Source: Flagellimonas lutimaris
GTDB taxonomy: Bacteria > Bacteroidota > Bacteroidia > Flavobacteriales > Flavobacteriaceae
Length of the DNA: 64,000 nt
NCBI RefSeq assembly: GCF_003581615.1
Contig: NZ_QXFH01000070.1
Span: forward strand, 930,001-994,000
Reading direction: 5' to 3'
Part shown: one piece after another, positions 17,613-25,419 of the stretch
Layout of the letters: each line of letters begins with the position of its first letter
How positions within the stretch are numbered: position 1 is the stretch's first letter
Notes under the pieces: generated by a model
What the model saw: only the letters and a program-made list of their open reading frames with translations
Databases searched by the model: none
What the model was told of the DNA's origin: nothing
Translations under genes and position numbers: made by a program

Positions 17613-18008
17613 ATGAAAACAGTAAGAGCATTGGCAATAGGATTCTTGGTTTGGATTCTTGGCGTGTCTGCCTTTACGGCTATCTATGAGCTTCCGCTAA
17701 TGGAAAATCGATATTTACAAGCCAATGTTGGGTTGGCTTTGGTGGTTCCTCCACTGGTATGGTTGGGAGCCAAGCTCTATTATGAAAAAGTGAAGTCCAC
17801 ACATGGATTAAAACTTGGTTTGTTGATGTTGTTGGCCAGTGTCGCGTTGGATGCTTTGGTCACCGTACCCATGTTGATTATTCCTTTTGGGGGAAGTTAT
17901 GCCAGTTTTTTCGGATCTCTGGATTTCTGGCTGATTGCTATTGAATTCATATTGGTGTCCCTAACATATTGGTACTTGAACGTACGTCCTAAACAACAAT
18001 CAATCTAA
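17613..18008 (+). CDS. Small four-helix membrane protein (DUF5367-like)
   Basis: 131 residues with four predicted membrane segments (about 5-24, 38-54, 66-90 and 104-122). The pattern VRALAIGFLVWILGVSAFTA followed by ANVGLALVVPPLVWLGAKLYY resembles DUF5367 proteins, from memory only. No catalytic residues stand out and the function is unknown. It is the first gene of a likely three-gene operon, 16 bp before the DUF1772 gene and with an NmrA-like gene after that. The AraC regulator upstream points in the same direction. Confidence 0.75.
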   Translation: MKTVRALAIGFLVWILGVSAFTAIYELPLMENRYLQANVGLALVVPPLVWLGAKLYYEKVKSTHGLKLGLLMLLASVALDALVTVPMLIIPFGGSYASFFGSLDFWLIAIEFILVSLTYWYLNVRPKQQSI

Positions 18009-18024
18009 CAAACGATGAAAAACC

Positions 18025-18534
18025 ATGACATATTCAATCAACACACTAACACTGATCAGTACAATTTTGCTAACCGGTTTAACCGCAGGTCTTTGCTTTA
18101 CTTGGACAAACGCCGTAACGCCGGGAATAGGCCGCTTGGACAATCTTGGATATTTGCAGGCCTTCCAAGAAATGAACAGGGCTATCATAAACCCGTTGTT
18201 CCTTTTGGTCTTTTTTGGACCCTTTCTCACACATATAGCCAACGTGTATCTCCATAGAAACCAGTCCAATATGATATTTTGGATGCTTTTTGCAGCAGGA
18301 ATGCTCTATGTTGCAGGGGTTGTGGTCATCACCATATTGGGCAATGTGCCTCTTAACGAAATTCTGGATAAAACAGATTTACAAGTTGCTACCCCAAAAC
18401 AATTGAAAGAATTACGAAACCTTTTTGAGGTCAAGTGGAGCAGACTGCATTTGATACGCACAGTAACCTCTGCACTATCATTTTTACTACTGATTCTAAG
18501 TCTATTACAAAATCAAATCAATACAAATACATAG
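18025..18534 (+). CDS. DUF1772 (anthrone oxygenase-like) membrane protein
   Basis: 169 residues with four hydrophobic segments (about 7-28, 56-76, 83-104 and 148-163). Landmarks of DUF1772 are AGLCFTWTNAVTPGIGRL, the block FQEMNRAIINPLFLLVF and, near the end, LRNLFEVKWSRLHLIRT. The family takes its annotation from fungal anthrone oxygenases, but most bacterial members have no proven activity. It is 16 bp after the DUF5367-like gene and 8 bp before the NmrA-like gene, so all three are probably co-transcribed. Confidence 0.82.
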   Translation: MTYSINTLTLISTILLTGLTAGLCFTWTNAVTPGIGRLDNLGYLQAFQEMNRAIINPLFLLVFFGPFLTHIANVYLHRNQSNMIFWMLFAAGMLYVAGVVVITILGNVPLNEILDKTDLQVATPKQLKELRNLFEVKWSRLHLIRTVTSALSFLLLILSLLQNQINTNT

Positions 18535-18542
18535 TTATAATC

Positions 18543-19385
18543 ATGAAAAAAAACAATTTTTTAATCATCGGAGGAACTGGTAAAACAGGAAGAAAGGTCG
18601 TTGAAAGCCTTGAATTGCTTAACCAAAATGTTCGTATCGGTTCAAGATCATCACAACCAGCATTCGATTGGAACAATGAAGATACTTGGGAAGACGCTCT
18701 TGAAGGAGTGGATAAAATGTACATCACCTATCAGCCAGATTTGGCCGTGCCCGGGGCAAAACAGTCCATTGAGAACCTCATCGTTCTTGCACAGCAAAAG
18801 AACTTGAAAAAAGTGGTACTGCTTTCCGGTAAAGGAGAACGGGAGGCTGAACTGTGTGAACAAGTGGTCATAAGTTCAGGATTGAACTATACCATTGTGC
18901 GGGCAAGTTGGTTCAACCAAAACTTTAGCGAAAGTTTCTTTTTGGAACCCATTCAGCAGGGGTTTGTGGCCTTGCCACAAGCAGACGTGCAGGTGCCCTA
19001 TGTGGATACAGGTGATATTGCCGATGTAGTGGTCGAAACATTGCTTCATGAGGAGCATGATGGACAAATATATCAGCTGACTGGTCCGACCACTTTATCA
19101 TTTAAAGAAGCTGTAGCGGAAATTGCCAAAGCAACCCAAAGGGATATTGCTTTTACTCCAATTACGATAGAAGAATATGTTGCTGCTATGAAAGAACACG
19201 GCGTGCCAGCAGACTTCGTCTGGCTAGTCGAATATTTGTTTACCGAAGTATTGGGAAATCCTATGGTGTCCGAAATCAGCAATGATATTGAAAAGGTACT
19301 CAAACGCAAACCCAAGAGTTTTGTCGAGTATGTACGTGAGACGAAGAAAACGGGTATTTGGGAAAGTACAGCACAAAATGCTTAA
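18543..19385 (+). CDS. NmrA-like NAD(P)-binding protein (atypical short-chain dehydrogenase)
   Basis: 280 residues from the ATG at 18543. The frame is open upstream, but the Rossmann motif FLIIGGTGKTGRKV falls right after this start, and a longer form would overlap the DUF1772 gene. The glycine-rich GGTGKTGR and TGDIADVVVETLLHEEHDGQ fit NmrA/YtfG-type proteins, which sense or use NADPH, some as quinone reductases. There is no clear YxxxK catalytic pair. A terminator follows at 19444, which closes the three-gene operon. Confidence 0.85.
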   Translation: MKKNNFLIIGGTGKTGRKVVESLELLNQNVRIGSRSSQPAFDWNNEDTWEDALEGVDKMYITYQPDLAVPGAKQSIENLIVLAQQKNLKKVVLLSGKGEREAELCEQVVISSGLNYTIVRASWFNQNFSESFFLEPIQQGFVALPQADVQVPYVDTGDIADVVVETLLHEEHDGQIYQLTGPTTLSFKEAVAEIAKATQRDIAFTPITIEEYVAAMKEHGVPADFVWLVEYLFTEVLGNPMVSEISNDIEKVLKRKPKSFVEYVRETKKTGIWESTAQNA

Positions 19386-19443
19386 CGTTTGTTTGGATGT
19401 AGGCTTTCAGCTGTTTATTGACCACGGTTAATCTTAATGAATA

Positions 19444-19472
19444 GGTGTTAATGTAAATTAGCACCTTTTATT
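19444..19472 (+). terminator. Intrinsic terminator after the NmrA-like gene
   Basis: GGTGTTAAT pairs with ATTAGCACC (9 bp, one G-T pair) around GTAA, followed by TTTTATT. It lies 58 bp past the NmrA-like stop and 24 bp before the next start. Confidence 0.7.
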
Positions 19473-19496
19473 AAGACCAATAGAAAATAGCAATAC

Positions 19497-19979
19497 ATGA
19501 ATACATTTAAAGTAGACATTGTTCAAAAATCAGAATATCCCATTTTGGTAGAAGTTTGGGAGGCATCGGTCCGTGCAACCCACGATTTCTTGAAGGAGGA
19601 GGACATCCGATATTTCCGACCATTGATTCTCAATACCTATTTGGATGCGGTTGAACTCCGATGCGCAAGAGATGGTCAAGGAATTGTTCTTGGTTTTTTG
19701 GGCGTTGCCGATCACAATCTAGAAATGCTCTTTATCCATCCCGACAATAGAGGAATGGGTATCGGAAGAAAATTGTTGGACTTTGCAATAGATGAATTAG
19801 AGGTTCAAAAGGTAGATGTGAACGAACAAAACAAGCAGGCCGTTGGATTCTATGAACACTATGGGTTTGAAGTTATTGGACGGTCAGCGTTGGATGCATC
19901 GGGAAAACCCTATCCAATCTTGCACATGAAATTGAAAAGTAACCAATCAAATATGAAACAAGCTACCGTTGCTCGGTAA
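19497..19979 (+). CDS. GNAT family N-acetyltransferase
   Basis: 160 residues. The acetyl-CoA pyrophosphate loop is in LFIHPDNRGMGIGRKLLDFA (Q/RxxGxG/A form) and the late GNAT motif in NKQAVGFYEHYGFEVIGRS. The protein resembles YjaB-type acetyltransferases; the acceptor is unknown. The ATG at 19497 fits the usual N-terminal strand. The terminator just upstream makes this the first gene of the next transcription unit, with a small hypothetical gene 18 bp later. Confidence 0.88.
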   Translation: MNTFKVDIVQKSEYPILVEVWEASVRATHDFLKEEDIRYFRPLILNTYLDAVELRCARDGQGIVLGFLGVADHNLEMLFIHPDNRGMGIGRKLLDFAIDELEVQKVDVNEQNKQAVGFYEHYGFEVIGRSALDASGKPYPILHMKLKSNQSNMKQATVAR

Positions 19980-19997
19980 TTTTATAAAAACAGAAGT

Positions 19998-20282
19998 ATG
20001 ACAAAAGAAGAAAGAAAAGAAATGATAAAAACCAGTTGGGAACTGCACAACCAGGTAGAAACTGCGTATTTGAATCACTCAGCAACTAAAAATGATGATG
20101 AGTGGTTGGAAAAACAGCGTTTGCTCTTAGCGGACATGGCTTTACATCTTTTGCAAACTTCTATGAAACCCGAGGAGATTAAGTTGGATAGGTTACGGGA
20201 CAACTTGCATGCGATTTTAACTATTTCCGATCAGTTTTTGCCTGATGCAGGTTTAAAAAAAGCTACAGAAAATCTTTACTAA
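19998..20282 (+). CDS. Small hypothetical protein
   Basis: 94 residues, soluble, highly charged and probably all-helical (KEERKEMIKTSWELHNQVET, DEWLEKQRLLLADMALHLLQ). It has no cysteine, no signal and no recognised domain. It is packed between the GNAT gene (18 bp) and a small membrane protein gene (13 bp). The spacing and start context argue that it is real; function is unknown. Confidence 0.65.
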   Translation: MTKEERKEMIKTSWELHNQVETAYLNHSATKNDDEWLEKQRLLLADMALHLLQTSMKPEEIKLDRLRDNLHAILTISDQFLPDAGLKKATENLY

Positions 20283-20295
20283 AAATTTTAAAGTA

Positions 20296-20706
20296 ATGAG
20301 AAAAGCAATTATCACATTCAGCATCATTCTCTATGCTGTTGTAGTTCCATTTTTAGAAATTAATACAACTCATGTGTTTAACCCGGATTGGACGCCCCAT
20401 GTTCGCATTCACGAAGTTTGGCAATTGATTACCAACTCCGGAATCGGACTGCTGTGTCTATGGATGGTTTGGGTAAAGAAGGAAACAAAGATCAGTGCAA
20501 TATTAAGTTTGCTTATCACAGGAGGATTTTTATTGGCCTATATACTTCAAAATTTTTATGGAGGATCCATGAAATATTTGGACGGCAGTGAAAAAACACT
20601 TTTTGGGATTAATATCGGTGTTTTAGGATTCGGTGCAGCCTTTTTACTATTATTGACAATAATATACAGCGACATTAAATCTTGGACTACTAACTCATCA
20701 TTGTAA
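20296..20706 (+). CDS. Small four-helix membrane protein
   Basis: 136 residues with four hydrophobic segments (about 3-19, 44-60, 67-88 and 104-125). The loop after the first helix, NTTHVFNPDWTPHVRIHEVW, holds conserved-looking His and Trp residues and resembles DUF6640-type proteins from memory; that link is weak. It is 13 bp from both neighbours in the 19497-22038 operon. Function is unknown. Confidence 0.65.
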   Translation: MRKAIITFSIILYAVVVPFLEINTTHVFNPDWTPHVRIHEVWQLITNSGIGLLCLWMVWVKKETKISAILSLLITGGFLLAYILQNFYGGSMKYLDGSEKTLFGINIGVLGFGAAFLLLLTIIYSDIKSWTTNSSL

Positions 20707-20719
20707 CGAAATCAAAATA

Positions 20720-21103
20720 ATGAACACAAAAATTTTAATGACCACAAGCGCCATTTTCTTGGCTATTATTGGAGCGTTACTTTCTTTTTTGCCCAATGAA
20801 ATAGCAGATTATTTTAATGTTGAATCAAACCTTGTTACCATACTCTTTTTGCAAATAATGAGCGCATTATACTTAGGATTTGGCATTTTAAATTGGATGG
20901 CAAAAGGAACACTTATTGGAGGTATTTATAATAGACCTATTGCCATTGGAAATCTTATGCATTTTGGAGTTGGGGCGATTGCCTTAGTTAAAGTTGTTTC
21001 TAATATCGAAACACACTCTGAAATAATAATTTCTCTCACAGCGGTCTATCTTATTTTTGCGCTACTTTTTGCCTATGTCTTTAAAACTAATCCAACTAAA
21101 TGA
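20720..21103 (+). CDS. Small four-helix membrane protein
   Basis: 127 residues with four hydrophobic segments (about 4-26, 38-60, 73-90 and 100-122), a short soluble N-terminus and no motif. The family is not recognised. Its stop overlaps the start of the next gene (ATGA at 21100-21103), so the two are translationally coupled. Confidence 0.65.
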   Translation: MNTKILMTTSAIFLAIIGALLSFLPNEIADYFNVESNLVTILFLQIMSALYLGFGILNWMAKGTLIGGIYNRPIAIGNLMHFGVGAIALVKVVSNIETHSEIIISLTAVYLIFALLFAYVFKTNPTK

Positions 21104-22038
21104 AACAAATAAAACTTTTTTCCTTTTTGATCATCCTGCTTGTCATTATTACTTCATGTCAGGACAGTAAAAAATCAAACATTACATTACTCAGCAATCA
21201 AATCCCAATAGATACACCCTTGGTTTTTGGTCCAGGTGTTGTTTCTATAAAAGATGCGAAGGATTTTGCAATTACCTTCTCCCCAGAAATGGACGAAATC
21301 TATTTTACGCGTAGAAAACCAGAAGAGGACAATGAAATTTATGCCATGAAACTAATTGATGGTAAGTGGTCTAACCCAGAACCGGCATTTTTTGCTGCAA
21401 CCGAAGGATGGGATTTTGAGCCCCATATCAACCCTAAAGGCGATAAACTATATTTTGGAAGTTTAAGGCCCCTTAACGATACAATTGGACCAACAGGGTT
21501 ACACCAATGGTACAGTAAAAAAAGCTTCAGCGGTTGGAGTGAGCCAAAACCATTGGAAAAACCATTTGTGGATAGGTCTGTAATAATGTACTTAACATCT
21601 TCAGAGAACGGTAATTTATATTTTACCACTGGAGAAAAAGGTGACAAACCAGAAGATTGGGTTATTTATAATTCAATTAAGAAAGATGGTCAATATAAAA
21701 GTATCAAAAGGATGGAAGGGGAAATAAACGCTACCGGCAAATTAATAGCTCATTCATATATTGCGCCCGACGAAAGTTATATGATTTATGATTTTGAGCA
21801 TAACACCGGGTATGGGGAAAGTGATTTGTACATCAGTTTTAATAAAAATGGTACATGGACAGCACCTTATAATCTGGGGCCTAAAATAAATACCGATCAA
21901 ACTGAAATGACGGCAAGTGTCTCGCCCGATGGCAAGTATTTATTCTTCCATAGGGGAGTAGATGATGATGGTGATATTTATTGGGTAGATTTCAGGGCTG
22001 TAAAAGAAAATATTGAGAAGAACATTAACAGCAACTAA
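21100..22038 (+). CDS. PD40 (WD40-like) beta-propeller lipoprotein
   Basis: 312 residues. The lipoprotein signal MKQIKLFSFLIILLVIITSC has its lipobox Cys at residue 20. TolB/PD40-type propeller repeats follow: ITFSPEMDEIYFTRR, HINPKGDKLYFGSLR, SYIAPDESYMIYDFEH and ASVSPDGKYLFFHRG, the typical S/NPDGxxxYF pattern. These propellers are usually binding or sensing modules at the outer or inner membrane. It overlaps the previous gene by 4 bp; the amidohydrolase starts 45 bp downstream. The ligand is unknown. Confidence 0.85.
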   Translation: MKQIKLFSFLIILLVIITSCQDSKKSNITLLSNQIPIDTPLVFGPGVVSIKDAKDFAITFSPEMDEIYFTRRKPEEDNEIYAMKLIDGKWSNPEPAFFAATEGWDFEPHINPKGDKLYFGSLRPLNDTIGPTGLHQWYSKKSFSGWSEPKPLEKPFVDRSVIMYLTSSENGNLYFTTGEKGDKPEDWVIYNSIKKDGQYKSIKRMEGEINATGKLIAHSYIAPDESYMIYDFEHNTGYGESDLYISFNKNGTWTAPYNLGPKINTDQTEMTASVSPDGKYLFFHRGVDDDGDIYWVDFRAVKENIEKNINSN

Positions 22039-22083
22039 GACAGCTTGTAAAAATTTGCGTACTAGTTTCAATTAAAAAAAACC

Positions 22084-23568
22084 ATGAACAAAATAATAGG
22101 GATACTGCTCTTTATCTTCACTTTAATCTCATGCAAAACCAGTGAGGTTGAAATTTTTGTGGAAAATGGGTTGCTTATTGAAAATGCCCAAATCATATCC
22201 CCCGAAAACCAAACCATATCTCCCGATAGCTTTGTTGTAGTGAATGGAGACAGCATAGCATATGTTGGAGTAGAGAAACCTATTGTAAAGGGTTCGTTCG
22301 AAACCATTGATGCGAAAGGAAAGTACATTATCCCTGGACTTATAGATAGTCACGTTCATGTAACTGCTACCGATGCCCTTTCGGATGAAGAGGAAATGGA
22401 AAACCCCGAGATTGTAGCATCTTATAGAGAGCAACTCCCCAAGAGCTATTTGTATTTTGGCTATACTACTTTGATTGATTTGGGAACCGCCAAACCGGAA
22501 AGATTGGATGATTTTCAAAAGGCCGAAATCAGACCCGACTTGTATTTTGTGGGTGGAGGAGCTGTTATCGGGAACGGATATGGACTATCCAACTGGAATG
22601 ATGATATCCCCAATTTTATTTATCAGGAAAATGAAGCCTATCCCATTCCTGAAAAATACGTCAAAGAAAACCATAGCCCCAAAGCAGTAGCCAATAGAAT
22701 TGCAGCATCTGGTGCTATTGCCTTAAAAACTTACTACGAACCCGGTTTTGACCCAACGCAGCCTCCTTTTCCGACCCCTTCCGAAGCGTTAATGGAAGAG
22801 TTGAAAACGGAGGCGCACAAAAACAACTTGGTTTTGGTAGTTCATGGTAACTCACTAGAGGCACATAGGTTTTTAGGAAATGCAAAAGTGGACATTGTGG
22901 CCCATGGTCTTTGGAATTGGGGTGACTTCAGATTGGATAGCGATAGTGGTATTCCTGAAGAAATCAAAAAAGTACTGGATATTGAGATCAAAAACAATGT
23001 TGGTTACATGCCAACCTTGCAAGTAATCAACGGATTGAGGGAACTTACGGATTCCAATTACCTGAATGATTCCGAGTTGGAGCACGTGTTGCCGAACGGG
23101 TTGATCGAGTATTACAAGGCAAACTCAAATACAATGTATGTCAATGTATTTGGTGATGCCCCCAAGAATATAATTTCAACCAATTTCAATCGACTTTCCG
23201 GTCGAGGGAAAATCAATTTGAAATATTTGTTTGACCATGGTGGCAATATCTTATTCGGTACGGATACACCGTCCTCCCCAACATATGGGAACCCTCCTGG
23301 GTATAATGGATATTTGGAAATGTTGGAAATGGAAAGTGCTGGGATTCCGTTGAGCAAAATATTGGCAATGGCGACCATAGAAAATGCAAAAGCCTTTAAG
23401 CTTGAGCAACTATATGGTACGGTTGAGGAGGGTAAAAAAGCGAATCTTCTGATTTTGAACAAAAATCCTTTGCAGGATATCACGGCATATAATGATATTG
23501 ACCGAGTTGTCGTGAATGGTCAATCAATCAACAGAACAAACTTATCTGCCAAAAATGCTGATGAGTAA
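22084..23568 (+). CDS. Amidohydrolase family lipoprotein (imidazolonepropionase/dipeptidase-like)
   Basis: 494 residues with a lipobox (TLISC, Cys near residue 18), so membrane-anchored outside the cytoplasm. The metal-dependent amidohydrolase core is complete: PGLIDSHVHV (HxH metal pair), a candidate metal-bridging Lys in IALKTYYEPG, VVHGNS and VAHGLW (His ligands) and ILFGTDTPSS (Asp). The C-terminal composite-sandwich part is YGTVEEGKKANLLIL followed by DIDRVVVNGQ. The substrate is probably a cyclic amide or a peptide, but this cannot be fixed. It sits between the PD40 lipoprotein and an NTF2-like gene 16 bp later. Confidence 0.88.
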   Translation: MNKIIGILLFIFTLISCKTSEVEIFVENGLLIENAQIISPENQTISPDSFVVVNGDSIAYVGVEKPIVKGSFETIDAKGKYIIPGLIDSHVHVTATDALSDEEEMENPEIVASYREQLPKSYLYFGYTTLIDLGTAKPERLDDFQKAEIRPDLYFVGGGAVIGNGYGLSNWNDDIPNFIYQENEAYPIPEKYVKENHSPKAVANRIAASGAIALKTYYEPGFDPTQPPFPTPSEALMEELKTEAHKNNLVLVVHGNSLEAHRFLGNAKVDIVAHGLWNWGDFRLDSDSGIPEEIKKVLDIEIKNNVGYMPTLQVINGLRELTDSNYLNDSELEHVLPNGLIEYYKANSNTMYVNVFGDAPKNIISTNFNRLSGRGKINLKYLFDHGGNILFGTDTPSSPTYGNPPGYNGYLEMLEMESAGIPLSKILAMATIENAKAFKLEQLYGTVEEGKKANLLILNKNPLQDITAYNDIDRVVVNGQSINRTNLSAKNADE

Positions 23569-23584
23569 TTCTTAATAGGAAGCC

Positions 23585-24055
23585 ATGAAAAAGACAAAAT
23601 TCATCCTTACAATCCTGTGTACTGCTTTTATGCTAATTGCATCGACACAAAGGGATACAACAAAAACAAATTTGATTGACAGGACAACGTTGTTTATCAA
23701 CGCTTACAGTGCCAAACAACAACCCAATAGTACTGTTGATGATGTTGATCACTTTCTTTCCTTTTTTGCAGATGATTTTAAGGATGAGCACATTAAATAC
23801 GGTGTGGTTGTCGAAGATAAAGCGGAGTTCAAAAAGGGGTTAGTGGACAAACTACAGAACAAAGTGTATTTTCATCGGGTAACCATAGAGGATATTATGA
23901 TGGGAAACAATGTTGCCTTTGTCAAAATAAAAATCTGGGCCAAGGTAAAACCGTACCACATGGATACCATTGTGGAACACACTACAGGTCAAATCATGTC
24001 CATTGAATATGATGAAAGTGGATTGATAAAGCACTTAAGACGACATCACAACTGA
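23585..24055 (+). CDS. Secreted NTF2-like (SnoaL/ketosteroid-isomerase fold) protein
   Basis: 156 residues with an N-terminal signal-like segment (KFILTILCTAFMLIASTQ). The body has the NTF2 pattern: helices ending LSFFADDFKDEHIKYGVVVE, then strands RVTIEDIMMGNNVAFVKIKI and IVEHTTGQIMSIEYDESGLI. It is not a close relative of the pair at 9887/10364. It lies 16 bp after the amidohydrolase and 24 bp before a GNAT gene. Function is unknown. Confidence 0.75.
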   Translation: MKKTKFILTILCTAFMLIASTQRDTTKTNLIDRTTLFINAYSAKQQPNSTVDDVDHFLSFFADDFKDEHIKYGVVVEDKAEFKKGLVDKLQNKVYFHRVTIEDIMMGNNVAFVKIKIWAKVKPYHMDTIVEHTTGQIMSIEYDESGLIKHLRRHHN

Positions 24056-24079
24056 AAAATCGAATAAGCAGGAAAGATC

Positions 24080-24532
24080 ATGAATTTCAGAAAAGCAACA
24101 ACTAAGGACGTACTTGCAATTGTTGAAATGATTGCGGACGATGCTTTGGGGAGTAAACGGGAAAATTACACCATACCATTGCCCAAAACTTATTATGATG
24201 CCTTTGAGCGAATCGATTCGGACCCAAACCAAGAACTGACCGTGGTTGAAAGCGAAACTGGACAGATCATCGGGGTTTTTCAAATGACATTCATTCCCTA
24301 TCTGACTTACCAAGGTGGTATTCGTGCACAAATTGAAGGCGTACGCGTGCACAAGGACCATCGGGGTCTGGGAATAGGTAAAATTATATTTGATTGGGCC
24401 ATCCGAAGAGCGAAGGGACGAAACGCCCATTTATTGCAATTGACAACCGACAAAAAGCGCCCAGATGCCATTCGTTTTTATGAGTCCCTTGGGTTTAAGG
24501 CCACCCACGAAGGCATGAAAATGCATTTTTAA
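24080..24532 (+). CDS. GNAT family N-acetyltransferase
   Basis: 150 residues. Motif A is VRVHKDHRGLGIGKIIFDWA, and RPDAIRFYESLGFKATHEGM gives the late GNAT signature. The first half contains the long loop after IVEMIADDALGSKREN common in this subgroup. It is cytoplasmic. It is the last gene of the 19497-24532 run; no clear terminator follows within the next 168 bp. The acceptor is unknown. Confidence 0.88.
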   Translation: MNFRKATTKDVLAIVEMIADDALGSKRENYTIPLPKTYYDAFERIDSDPNQELTVVESETGQIIGVFQMTFIPYLTYQGGIRAQIEGVRVHKDHRGLGIGKIIFDWAIRRAKGRNAHLLQLTTDKKRPDAIRFYESLGFKATHEGMKMHF

Positions 24533-24609
24533 ATTATAGCTGTCTTTGCTAAAATTCCAATTGTCCCATTTTCTTAAGGTAGGTTAAGATTAGTCCATTT
24601 TATCCCCTC

Positions 24610-24617
24610 TATATTTG
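24610..24617 (+). promoter_or_regulatory. Putative -7 element of the VOC lipoprotein gene
   Basis: TATATTTG matches TAnnTTTG exactly. A weak TTA lies 23 bp upstream. It would give a leader of about 75 nt to the ATG at 24701. Confidence 0.35.
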
Positions 24618-24700
24618 TCAAATACAGAGGTTTTAAATCAACTAGGATTTAAACTTCTTTGATTAAAATTCTATCATCAATCATTAAATAAACCATTAAA

Positions 24701-25165
24701 ATGAGACTGACTACAGCCATAGCATCCATTGTACTTTTTCTAAACTATTCCTGTAATACTGGAAACAACAATGCCCAAGATGAGCGTATGACTTTACGGT
24801 TGGAGCTATTTACCTCGGACATGAAAAAATCGGTGGATTTTTATACCGGGATATTGGACTTTACAATGGAAGGTAAGCAGATAAATTATTCCTATCAGCC
24901 AGTAAAAAGAGGGAATGTCATCTTTGGAATTGGCCCTCTAAGTAAACTTTCCGATGGCCATCATTTTAATCCCAACCTAAAAAATATTCAAAAAGGATAT
25001 GGCGTGGAAATCGTATTGGAAGTGGATAACGTAGCCGAGGTTTACGAGAAGGTCAAAGCAAGTGGATACCCTGTGGAGGTACCTTTAACAACCCAAAGTT
25101 GGGGATTAACGGATTTCCGTGTTGTAGACCCCGATGGTTATTACCTGAGAATTACTTCAAAATAA
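24701..25165 (+). CDS. VOC (glyoxalase/bleomycin resistance) family lipoprotein
   Basis: 154 residues. The signal peptide has a lipobox LNYSC (Cys near residue 18). A single VOC half-domain follows: LRLELFTSDMKKSVDFYTGI, then a second unit with GVEIVLEVDNVAEVYEKVKA and FRVVDPDGYYLRI. VOC proteins bind a metal and small ligands (glyoxalase, extradiol dioxygenase or drug-binding types). A lipid-anchored VOC protein is unusual, but the signal is clear. It is monocistronic. No obvious terminator follows. Confidence 0.82.
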   Translation: MRLTTAIASIVLFLNYSCNTGNNNAQDERMTLRLELFTSDMKKSVDFYTGILDFTMEGKQINYSYQPVKRGNVIFGIGPLSKLSDGHHFNPNLKNIQKGYGVEIVLEVDNVAEVYEKVKASGYPVEVPLTTQSWGLTDFRVVDPDGYYLRITSK

Positions 25166-25203
25166 AAATAAACATTGCGAGTATAGTTGTTGATACGCTT
25201 GTA

Positions 25204-25419
25204 TTGATAAAGATATATTTTTTGACATTTTTAAAAGCCTTTATTAAGCACTTAGGCGGGCAATGCCCAACTATTGTAGAAACTCAGAATTAAAATGTGG
25301 AAAAATCCACCAATGGAGCAGTTACAAAAAATAGTGGTAAACTTTTGGCCTTTGAAACTGAAAAGTTGGAATTGAAGACCAAGTACTTGGAAGAATTTAA
25401 GTTTTTGACTCAAGATTAA
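25204..25419 (+). pseudogene. Possible degenerate reading frame
   Basis: The frame reads IKHLGGQCPTIVETQN, a TAA at 25291-25293, then NVEKSTNGAVTKNSGKLLAF and on to a stop at 25417-25419, overlapping the end of the cyclase gene. The downstream part has protein-like composition without an ATG in that frame. It may be a remnant of a gene whose N-terminus is lost. The family is not recognised. The 250-bp gap contains nothing else. Confidence 0.25.

Noticed and set aside
17613-25165. Accessory cluster considered as a genomic island with integrase or attachment site
   Set aside because: No integrase, transposase or direct repeat at the borders; the tRNA at 8580 is too far away and has no visible duplicated 3' end nearby.
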